Positions 53,901 to 61,500 of a DNA stretch of 64,000 bases are shown in pieces (positions within the stretch are counted from its first letter, which is position 1; each line of letters opens with the position of its first letter). A program made the translations under genes and the position numbers. Below the pieces are notes generated by a model. That model had not been told where the DNA came from. It saw only the letters and a list, made by a program, of their open reading frames with translations, and did no database searches. Source of the stretch: Stieleria varia (lineage in GTDB: Bacteria; Planctomycetota; Planctomycetia; Pirellulales; Pirellulaceae). Location of the stretch: assembly GCF_038443385.1 (NCBI RefSeq), contig NZ_CP151726.1:1798001-1862000 (forward strand), read 5' to 3'.

Positions 53901-56900
53901 GATCGGTGGTGTAACGGTGTTTGTCAATTGTATTGCGTACTTCGCTGAGAGCCCCCCCACACCGTCGGAAAGTTGGACAACCAGGGTGTGGGCCAACTCG
54001 GACACCTCACTACCGCGTGTTACGTACATATGCCGGAGCAAACGTGTAACACTTTCGGATGCGCAATTCGAACGGAAATTGATGCGCAATTCTGAACTGG
54101 AATTCGCGTGGAGGGTACCAATCACCTGTCCGTCGAAAAGAATCTCGTTGTCAGCCGTAAGCTGCACACTGTCATCGTTGGTTAAGCTGATTGAATCCGC
54201 AGTACTTTGACCAACAAGTTCAACTGTCAGCCAGCCGCCAGCCAGATTGCCAGTCGCCGTATCGAGGGCTGTCGCGGCAGAGGTTAAAAATAGTGACTCC
54301 CCTGCGTCAGCAGTGATTTGTTGCGGCAGGTCGATAATTAGCGGCGCCTGGGGCGATACGCTTTGGTTTAGCAACTCGCGCAAGTAACCAAGATACGAGG
54401 TGAGTTGACTCAAGGAAGATTCCGATATCGCGCCACTCGGCAAGGCAACGATACTCTCTGCCAACTGATCTATGGCAGGATTCAACTCTGTCCAGGCTTC
54501 GGAAGCGATCAACGCTTCGATTTCGCTGGCACTTGTAAGGATCGTCTGTGCCGCACTACTGCTTATCAATCCTTCGGTCGCTCTGGCTTCGAGCAACTGT
54601 TTAAACCCCTCAAAGTCTGCAAAGCGTACTGGTTCATTCACCGGCACTAGGTATGCGAAGTTGAGATGGTCGGACACTGCATTCCAATTGTTCGTTGACA
54701 GCGCCAAACGGCGGGAGGTCGCCAGATACTCATCTACATTAGCTAACAAACCGCTCCGGGGCACACCACTGGCAAGCATCTCATCCATTTGCTGCCTATA
54801 TCCCAACAGCAACGATTGTTCCTCCGGTGTCAGCTCCCTCACGGGGTAGTCGAGTTTATCGACACGAACTCGAATTGCTTCGGATAGCAGTGAAAACGAC
54901 TCTGCGACACCACTCAAATAATTCGAATAGCCGATTCCGACCGCGCTACTGCTGTCGTAGCCCTCCAGGTCCTGCTCGGTAACGCTTCTTAGAGTGGCAT
55001 CGATAGTCTCCAGTAATTGCGTTGACCAACCCTGTTGCAGAAGTTCATCACGGACGATGTCCAAAAGCCCATTTTGCTGTAAGCGTGTTGCCGCCACGGC
55101 TGGTGTCGCTAACAACGTATCATAGAAGGGCGAAATGGCTGACTCCTTCGCTATGGCACGCATGCGAAGTGATGCCAGACGATGTGAAAGATTTGAGGAG
55201 GCGACCAATTGTTCCGCCTCCCATATTTCTTCACTTGCCAGTTTTGCACCGTCTTTCTTGTCGATGCTGGCAAACATTGCCCGTTGTATGGTGTTTGCGT
55301 CGTTCTCAAGTTCAAGCTGCTCTCTGTACGGTCCGGCGGGCAACGACTCGATGAAAGCCAAGGGAGCAAAACCAGGCGAAACATACTGAGTAAATTCCGG
55401 ATCCGGGGGGTCGACTGCTTTAGCCCACAGCTTGTCAAGATCCGCAACCTCAATCATCTCTTTCTTTATCCAGGCGCCCACTGTATTGAGAGACAAAACT
55501 GGATTGTCGAGCTGTGCCAAGTTGAACAAGAACGCATCGAACTTATTTAATAGTGCCACAAACTCGTTAAATGCGTCCAACTTGTCTTTTGGAACTGTAG
55601 CGGTTACGAAGATGCCATCCGGCGTATCAAATGTCGGAGCACCCTTTACCAGTGGTGTTGCTTCGGCATCGAACGCAATTCTGACTGACGGGTCTTGCAG
55701 ATTGAAAAGGCGAAGATTCTTTTCGAGCGAGCTGAGAAAACTGGTTATCGAATAAACCTCACTGATTGCTTTCACATAGCTGCTCTTGCTAAATGAGGCA
55801 AAATCAAAAATGAGACCGGTATAGAAATCCCAACTGTCAGGATTCTGCGATTTGATGGGGTTCTCTTTGGGAATCCAGGGCCAATTCAGCGGCAGATCGC
55901 TGTTGACCACTAATGGAGTTCCGGGAATGACCAGCGTACCTGTGTCTTCAATCGGCGTGGGCCATGCCCAGTCAGGTGTGTCGGGGACAAGTTGCTGATA
56001 ATAACTAACGTTAACCGGGAAAGGACTGCGATTCGAAATCACGGTACGGGCTTTCAGTGTATCCTTCAGTTCAAGCGATGTCTGATCGACTTGAAAATCT
56101 ACATTGACATTCAATGCATCCAGAATGACTAGCGTCATCGCGTCGTTGTTGTTTTCGAGCGATCCCTCATCAACGGCGTTATTAACGTCGATGACTGCGA
56201 TCAGGTATTCGTCATCCGGCCGCGGCGCATTCCACGAAGCGCCACCTGAAAAGTTGAATGGGTACGTTCCAGGCTCAAGCTCAGTTTGAATCCGATTTGT
56301 ACCAATCGCAGGTAAATCTGATCCGTCAAAAGATGTGTCAACGCTCCAATAGAAACCAATCAAAGATGGCACATCAAGCGATCTGCCATCGATCGTATAG
56401 GTCCCCTTAACACCAGCTTGCGGATCCCAATCGAAAGATGCAATTCGCAGATCTAGTTCCGGCACTGCGGGCGTGACCGACAACGCATATTCGCTTGTCG
56501 ATCTCCTACGCATATCAATGTTGCCGTCAAAATTGAAATCTGTGGCGCTGGCGATTCCGACGTAGTAGTCGCCTGTCTCCGGAAAAATGTATGAACCTCC
56601 TGTAGACAATATTTGTCCAACGCTATCGAATACCCCGACCCGAATTCCGTTTTGGATAATATTCCAAGTTAAGCGGCTGGACGCAGTCTGCTCCTCTGTG
56701 CCAGATGCAACCTGCAAAACCTGTTGCAACCTGGCGGAGGAGCCCGGCTTATAGAGTATTGTTCCGCTTTCGGTCGTAATTCCGTTTCTCGCACCAGCCA
56801 CGCTTACGATGACTGTCCCACTGAAGTTCAGATCCACTTCATAAGAACTTGTCGCTTCAGCATATGCCGACGACTCTGATTCCGGATAATTTTCAACTTT

Positions 56901-57488
56901 ACACGTTTCTGTATTCGCACCCGCATTGAGGTTCGAGGTGAGGGTGAGGTGTCCGCCTGATGGGTCAGACAGTGCTATATCGACATTCAATAATGCCTGA
57001 GACCCCGCGAAGCCAATGTCGGTATCCGTTGCCATTGCTGTATATTGTTGGTTCAGCCCATCGTAGAGCGGAATTACCTGTCTGTCTATATCTCCGACAG
57101 TATCTCCACAATACGAAGCTGAAACCAAGGCACGCGCGTCTACGACCGCATTGGAAGAGACAATGGAAACCGGAGAACCCGCTGGCTCAGTTTCCTGCGC
57201 AGACAGCTGATCCCCTTTGTTGACGCTTACCTTATAGAAATCGACGTCTGCTCGGTCATGATCTGGAGACATGCTTCCAGAGATCTGCACCAGGGCGGAT
57301 TCAGGTAGAATGACTTGCGCACTACCGATGCTGTCGTTTAACTCGACTTCTTGGATGCTAGCCGCCAGCAGCAAGCGAGTTTCAAGCTGTTCAAACACAC
57401 GTGCGGATTTTCGTCGTGCACGATGACGCTTCGTCGAATGTTTCGGGAGCCCAATGCGTTCGAGTAGTCTTTCAATTTGCATCTGCAA
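47928..57488 (-). CDS. Giant LEPR-XLL surface protein: PPC-like, beta-helix, PKD and RTX regions
   Basis: 3186 residues. The N-terminus is basic and has ARVFEQLETRLLLAASI, a LEPR-XLL-type motif, then a pre-peptidase-like segment (DFYKVSVNKGDQLSA). A helical middle part lies near residues 640-1050. A beta-helix region of about 1070 residues (genomic 50130-53360) repeats NVVAGNYIGTD and ERNLISGN-type units. Cadherin/PKD-like domains follow (residues about 2570-2950, e.g. VNNVAPTLTSVVSSADDVDE), then a Gly/Asp/Lys-rich linker and a short RTX block (GGAGNDHIRGG and similar, residues about 3066-3128). A secreted adhesin or S-layer-associated protein is the best guess; no enzyme site seen. Confidence 0.88.
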   Translation of the reverse strand: MQMQIERLLERIGLPKHSTKRHRARRKSARVFEQLETRLLLAASIQEVELNDSIGSAQVILPESALVQISGSMSPDHDRADVDFYKVSVNKGDQLSAQETEPAGSPVSIVSSNAVVDARALVSASYCGDTVGDIDRQVIPLYDGLNQQYTAMATDTDIGFAGSQALLNVDIALSDPSGGHLTLTSNLNAGANTETCKVENYPESESSAYAEATSSYEVDLNFSGTVIVSVAGARNGITTESGTILYKPGSSARLQQVLQVASGTEEQTASSRLTWNIIQNGIRVGVFDSVGQILSTGGSYIFPETGDYYVGIASATDFNFDGNIDMRRRSTSEYALSVTPAVPELDLRIASFDWDPQAGVKGTYTIDGRSLDVPSLIGFYWSVDTSFDGSDLPAIGTNRIQTELEPGTYPFNFSGGASWNAPRPDDEYLIAVIDVNNAVDEGSLENNNDAMTLVILDALNVNVDFQVDQTSLELKDTLKARTVISNRSPFPVNVSYYQQLVPDTPDWAWPTPIEDTGTLVIPGTPLVVNSDLPLNWPWIPKENPIKSQNPDSWDFYTGLIFDFASFSKSSYVKAISEVYSITSFLSSLEKNLRLFNLQDPSVRIAFDAEATPLVKGAPTFDTPDGIFVTATVPKDKLDAFNEFVALLNKFDAFLFNLAQLDNPVLSLNTVGAWIKKEMIEVADLDKLWAKAVDPPDPEFTQYVSPGFAPLAFIESLPAGPYREQLELENDANTIQRAMFASIDKKDGAKLASEEIWEAEQLVASSNLSHRLASLRMRAIAKESAISPFYDTLLATPAVAATRLQQNGLLDIVRDELLQQGWSTQLLETIDATLRSVTEQDLEGYDSSSAVGIGYSNYLSGVAESFSLLSEAIRVRVDKLDYPVRELTPEEQSLLLGYRQQMDEMLASGVPRSGLLANVDEYLATSRRLALSTNNWNAVSDHLNFAYLVPVNEPVRFADFEGFKQLLEARATEGLISSSAAQTILTSASEIEALIASEAWTELNPAIDQLAESIVALPSGAISESSLSQLTSYLGYLRELLNQSVSPQAPLIIDLPQQITADAGESLFLTSAATALDTATGNLAGGWLTVELVGQSTADSISLTNDDSVQLTADNEILFDGQVIGTLHANSSSELRINFRSNCASESVTRLLRHMYVTRGSEVSELAHTLVVQLSDGVGGLSAKYAIQLTNTVTPPIPLIVGISGPLNEGAEILVAAATENAVVLAGSLQYDWSVGKYYANGSANPDFATGQESAWSFTPDDNGQYEINLTVTTQSGVARSISQLIDVGNLPPSMAAIDATVIVNEGATAGNSGTFSDPGVDAVVLTASIGIVVDNGDGTWSWSWDTSVGTAESQTVTITATDADNAATTVDFELTVLPRLIVTNTNDNGPGSLRGAIEFANSHPGPDTILFNIPTSDLGFIDVDSGLSGGDSISDAFVIRPLSALPGLTDTTGGTTIDGRTQTAFGGDTNPFGPEILLDGIYAGGHGLELSSNKNNVFALNIQRFSGNGISIPGGSNNWIAGNYIGTDATGIHPLGNLRSGVSLLNGAKSNRVGTDGDGNRDEAERNVISANGFLGVEIVNNGTDFNVVAGNFLGTDATGQIDLGNVYDGVAIWQGARYNRVGTDGSNDDFNSAERNLISGNNRHGVFVLDIGSDYNTIAGNYIGTNVTGTSGLANGTQTFDHGVLVSNGANSNRIGTNGDGIADAEERNLISGNTGSGIAFADPGTAHNVVAGNYLGTDGSGTIALGNRLRGVQISGGAQFNLIGTNGDGIADADERNIISANTDRGIWVTGTGTDHNTFAGNYIGTDVTGSLDLGNGTQSYHSGITFTSGAKSNLVGTDGDGSADEAERNVISGNTGYGILIDGMGTDANIVAGNFVGTDPGGINALGNSRNGIAVTSGAKFNIIGTNVDGVGDASEGNVVAGNWAADINIGGGDYNTIAGNMIGTDKSGAAILDGPSVTGVRIGGGSQNNLVGGSNPAARNVINSHSQGGVSISGKVFSTSQLPTTGNRVQGNFIGLAADGVSGLGDAGSGVSILDGATGNVIGTDGDGIGDATEGNVISANTLQGVLIRGTGTDGNVVAGNLIGTDHTGKTALGNLGDGVRIDQGAMSNFIGTNGDGFSDALERNVISGNRFGLYIADPGTEQNTVAGNYVGTDVSGTASLGNSFRGVYLGFGAQFNVIGSNGDDIADRSERNLISGNGDYGVLLGGASFNTVAGNYIGTDVTGTIALGNGTYTYDAGVSIGGGAKSNRIGTNGDGIADEAEGNLISGNVGYGVKIQHAGTEGNIVAGNDVGTDALGSAAIANGANGVAIISGASFNIVGTNGDGAGDDGERNVISGNASQGILLANSGTTGNVVAGNFIGVGTAGMNPLGNGDNGVFIVAGAQSNRIGTNADGVSDDVETNRIAFNAGAGVAVSDLDTTGNDIRHNAIYSNGGLGIDLTGGAEDAFGVTSNDPGDGDTGPNFLLNFPMLDLAFVSNSTLIEGSINSTPSTTFTIELFSNATADPSGFGEGATFLGATIITTDAGGDGSFSVIFSTVVPIGHFVTATATDPSGNTSEFSSEIVTVDNRPPTAVAGGMYAVDEGGSIQLDASSSTDPDQTSTTLSYEWDLDGDGAFGETGIAAIRGDEVGVSPYFSAAGLDGPTSAIVRLRVTDDAGLTSFDTAAIDVNNVSPTVHAGPDLIVDEGSMVSLFGSFTDPGTFDTHAFLWQVSSTNGQMIDASVSDDFHFTPTDNGVYTVEYTVTDDDGGSSTDQVIVKVSNVAPRITTTAATVEVYEAQTASNNGSFSDAGADVVKLTASVGTVVDNLDGTWSWSWNTTNGPDESQAVTITATDSDGDATSVDFALTVNNVAPTLTSVVSSADDVDEISTDGSVTVSGTFVDPGMDTHTVTVDWGDGTVESIFVDQPADTFIDSHDYEEGGIYQVTVTAADSDGAVSESLTTQSIVQGVGLVDGTLYIIGTDGRDDVKLKFNEKKDELKVDVKLNQGGSDGGKDKGKNKHKRDSDGGSDGGRDDNSDRVKQTFPLSSVDRIVTYLRSGDDHYGSGSDGGSDGGSDGDADAVIPQFVFGGAGNDHIRGGRGSDVLIGGSGKDDLQGGAGSDILIGGTGRDKIKGGRGDDLLVGGSVACEDDFALLDAALADWGTGSLAATLIDLGTLADDDEKDDLKGEWDDDHLIGNVGDKLKQ
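48105..48290 (-). repeat. RTX calcium-binding repeats near the C-terminus
   Basis: Six or so nonapeptides of the GGxGxDxLxGG type, e.g. GGSGKDDLQGG and GGTGRDKIKGG, inside the giant minus-strand gene. Confidence 0.85.
50130..53360 (-). repeat. Beta-helix repeats in the giant surface protein
   Basis: Units of roughly 50-65 residues carry the pairs NRIGTNGDGIADEAERN, LISGNTGYG and NxVAGNYIGTDxTGT. About 18 copies vary between being rich in GTDGxGxxDExERN and spaced by ALGN. Many copies are closely similar at the DNA level, so recent expansion or gene conversion is likely. The segment begins with GPGSLRGAIEFANSHPG, the classic entry of this right-handed beta-helix family. Confidence 0.85.
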
Positions 57489-57996
57489 AAATCACGTGTG
57501 AGAAGGTCGTGGGATGAATCTGAGAGGTGTCCCTAGCCAAGCGTCGCCTGGTTGGTGGCTTATTCGTGAAACCGATAGTTCTGATGTCCTTTAAGACAAC
57601 TCGAAATCGCGCGGACAACAGCGATGCGCAGAACTGAACTGCAGTCGACTGCGAGCTTTTCGAAAACGCGACATGATGGACTCCGTCGTGTAAATTGGTT
57701 GGGGCGGACCGTGCTTGTTGCACCCGCATGGCGTCTGAACCGAACTTGTTTGCGTTCTGCCAAACTTGGTCACGTCTTGCTGGCATACAGGACCCCGCAA
57801 TCGAGTTTTGCTTTCGACTCAATATCTCCGAAAAACTTTTTCCATTTACCGCACTGGTGGCACAAAGCGTTTCCACTACACGACTTAGCGACGCTTGCCC
57901 GCCTTGGGATTGCCCCTGAGTTGTCTGCCGCCGCGTCGACAGCAACGCGATACTGCGGGGTCTGGATTGACGACGACATGAATGGACGTGATTTAG
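57489..57996. other. Divergent intergenic region
   Basis: 508 bases between the giant gene and the sigma factor gene. Likely contains promoters for both; no conserved motif could be fixed. No gene is supported. Confidence 0.4.
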
Positions 57997-58599
57997 ATGA
58001 ACTCGACGAAAACCGACCAACTGCTCCACAGCATTGCTGGGGGCGACAAGCGGGCACTCGAAACGCTGCTGGCCGAGCATCGCGACTATTTGCGACGCTT
58101 GCTTGAAGCGCGCATGGAGCCTGGATTGCGTCAACGCATGGATCCTTCGGACATCATTCAGGAGACGTTACTGGTGGCTAGCCGCAGAATCGACGACTAC
58201 ATCGAACGTCGCCCAACGAGCTTCCGTCTTTGGCTACGCCGCAAGACATTGGAACGGCTAGTCGACGCAAGGCGAAAGCACTTGGCCGACAAACGAGCGA
58301 TCAACCGAGAATCGCCGCTCAACGATGCCTCTTCGATGGCGATCGCAAAATACCTGCACTCGGAACGAGCGAGCGCGATTGCGATGCGGCGAGAGCTAGT
58401 CGACCAAGTCCGTGATGCGATGTTGAAGCTCTCGGAGTCGGATCGCGAAATCCTGATTTTGCGAAACGCCGAACACCTCAGTAACTCCGAGGTCGCCGAA
58501 ATCTTAGAGATCGAACCAAAAACTGCCAGCAAACGTTATGGCCGAGCGATCTTGAAACTCGGCGAGCAGCTTTCCCAGATGGGAGTATCACGCGGATGA
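57997..58599 (+). CDS. ECF-type RNA polymerase sigma factor
   Basis: 200 residues; region 2 in RQRMDPSDIIQETLLVASRR and region 4 in LSESDREILILRNAEHLSNS and EVAEILEIEPKTASKRYGR. Together with MDPSDIIQ this places it in the planctomycete sigma group associated with kinases. The kinase start overlaps the sigma stop in the four bases ATGA (58596-58599), so translation is coupled. Divergent to the giant surface protein gene, which it may regulate (inference). Confidence 0.93.
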   Translation: MNSTKTDQLLHSIAGGDKRALETLLAEHRDYLRRLLEARMEPGLRQRMDPSDIIQETLLVASRRIDDYIERRPTSFRLWLRRKTLERLVDARRKHLADKRAINRESPLNDASSMAIAKYLHSERASAIAMRRELVDQVRDAMLKLSESDREILILRNAEHLSNSEVAEILEIEPKTASKRYGRAILKLGEQLSQMGVSRG

Positions 58600-61500
58600 A
58601 CGACAAGATCACTCGCAAGAACGTCTTGCCATCGGAGCGTTTGACCGACGACTCGCTTGATACGCTGTTGGGCGAAGTTGCTGGTGAATTCTTCGATCGG
58701 ATGACCAACGGAGAGTGCCCGCAAGTCGAAGATTACGTGGCTCGCTATCCCGAAATCGCCGGACAAATTCTAGCTACATTTCCGGCGCTACAAATCGTCG
58801 GTGATTCGCGTGCCGAAAGCAACGGCAAGCGGACGGATACCGACGTCGCGGGACAGAAGAAGCTCGGCGACTTCCGGATTCTTGGCGAGCTAGGCCGTGG
58901 CGGAATGGGCGTCGTCTATGAAGCCGAGCAACTTTCCTTGGGTCGAAGAGTGGCGTTGAAGGTCTTGCCCTTTGCGGCCATGGCTCAAGACAAAGCTCTT
59001 GAGCGTTTTCGCAATGAAGTCCGAGCTGCTGCCGCGCTGGATCATCCGAATATCGTTTCCGTTTATTCGGTAGGCGAAGAACGCGGCGTCCACTACTACG
59101 CCATGCAGTTGATTCGCGGAAAGTCGCTGGCCGATGTGATCGCCGAACTCTCTAAACTAAGCCGCGGCAACGAAGCGATCACGGGCGAATCCATCAGCCG
59201 AATCGTCAGTTCTGTTACGTCCCAGCAACGATCCTTCGATGCGACGATCGCAAGCGGATCGCAGGAGGCGGTCGTGACCGTAACGTGTCGCGAGATCGAC
59301 ACGGTTAAGTCCGATCTCAACACCGGCACTCTATCACAGTCGACTGGCATGAACTTCTTTCGCTCGGCGGCCCTGCTTGGCATCCAAGCGGCTGAGGCGT
59401 TGCAACACGCGCACGACCAGGGAGTATTGCATCGCGATATCAAGCCGGGCAATTTGATGCTCGATTCCGAAGCACAGCTCTACATCACCGATTTCGGTTT
59501 GGCTCGTATCGAAGCGGACGTCGGTATGACGATGACCGGTGACATCTTGGGGACGCTACGTTATATGAGCCCAGAGCAAGCGCTCGCAAATCGCGTGGTC
59601 ATCGATCATCGCACCGATCTTTACGCGTTGTCCGTCACACTTTACGAGCTGTTGTCGCTCCAGCCTGTTTTCTCTTCACCGGACCGACAGCAACTGCTGC
59701 AGCAAATTGCTTTCGAGGAACCGAAAAAGCTTCGTCAGATCGATCGCTCCATCCCTGGCGAGTTAGAGACCATTATTCATAAGGGTTTCGAAAAGAACCC
59801 CGATGATCGCTATGCGACGGCCCAGGACTTCGCGGACGACTTGCGTGCCTTCCTTAACGATCGCCCCATCAAAGCCAAACGCGCCACCATCACGCAGCGA
59901 ACAGGCAAATTGGTTCGCCGACATCAGGCAGTGGTCGCCACCGCGGCGATCGGATTATTTGCCATGCTCGCCATTGGAGCTGGCCTGATGTGGCGATCGT
60001 GGCATCGCGAGACTGATTTGCGTGTCGCGGCCGAGAACAGTGCCGTTGATGCAATACAATCCGAAGCAAGGGCGACCAAGCTTGCCGAAGCGATGACGGC
60101 TGCCGCAGAACGCGAAAAACATCTGCGTGAGCAGTCCGAGACTAGTGAACGCCGCGCAAAATGGAATCTCTATGTCGCTCGCCTCTATCCGATGGGGCAA
60201 GCGCTGAAAGAAGGCGACTACGGACTCCTCACACAGTTGCTCGAGGAAACGATTCCGGCTGACGGCGAACCCGACTATCGTGGCTGGGAGTGGTATTTCC
60301 TGGAGGACCAAAACCGGGCGGCATCGTCAGCACTATCGAATCCGAAATCCACTCCCGCCGATTCGATTCGATGGTGCAGCACAAGCAATCGATTCGCCAC
60401 CAATTCTTCAACATATTGGGGTCGGCGACTCAGAATTTGGGACGGTGCCACCCTCCAACCGATCCATCAAATCACGCTACCGTCTGTCATTTTGGAGTTT
60501 GAATTCTCACCGTCGGGTGATCGAATCGCTGCTGGAACTCAAGATGGAAAACTGCACATTGTTAATCTGGACAGCTTCACGATCGTGCAAACCATTACGC
60601 CGTTTTCACCAAACCTTGATGACCCGAAAAATACGAAGGTCAACGCGATGCTCCGAGGTCTGACGTGGAGTCCTGATGGACACTCAGTCGCCGTTGGAAA
60701 CTGGTTCGGTCAAATTGCCACAATTGAACTTCAAACTGGCGAATTGCAGTTTCTTCGGCAGCCGCAAAGCCAGTCTTTCTGCGACAGCCTCGATTGGCAC
60801 CCGTTCAAACCATTGATCGCGGCAGGCTTGCAATATGGTGAGCGGCGAATTTACAACATTTCCACAGGCTCCAGCATCGCACTTGAAAAGACCAATGATT
60901 CGGTTGGCGTTGAAGCCCGTTGGAATCCATCGGGGACGATTTTGGCGTTGGCGGAAAAAAATCGTGTTCGCACCGTGGATGAACAAGGCCGTACGCTTTT
61001 CCAACGTGATGCTCACGACGGAAATGTGAATGCGATTCGCTGGATCGATGACGAGCGATTTGCAAGTTGCTCGGACGACCACACCATTCACATTTGCGCC
61101 GTCGACCAAACGCAACCACTCGCGGTGGTAAATATTCATGGTGCCGGTGTCACATCAATCGCGGTGGATGCGGCGCATGAGCGGCTGTTTAGTTGCGACT
61201 CAAGCATGGACTTGCGAGTGTCGAGTATTCAGAAACATCATTCTTACCAAATTGCCCGAATTGAAGGTGGAACTGCGCGAGAAGAAAGCCGTTGGGGGAA
61301 AGACCAGGCCAACGCGTTGAATATGGTGCACCGCATTGAGTGGTCACCGGATGGGACCATGCTGGCGGCGGTTGGGGGCATCTACGTTGGCAATGGCAAG
61401 TACAGCGGCGCCGGTAGTGTTTGGAACGCCGCGACCCTCAACCGTTTGAGCGGCTGGGAAACGGGTCTCTGCAAAGGACTCAGTTGGTCCCGCGACGGGG

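Noticed and set aside
57472-58134. Minus-strand frame across the divergent promoter region and the sigma factor start
   Set aside because: It overlaps the start of the sigma factor gene and the 5' end of the giant gene. Composition and lack of any motif make a real gene unlikely.
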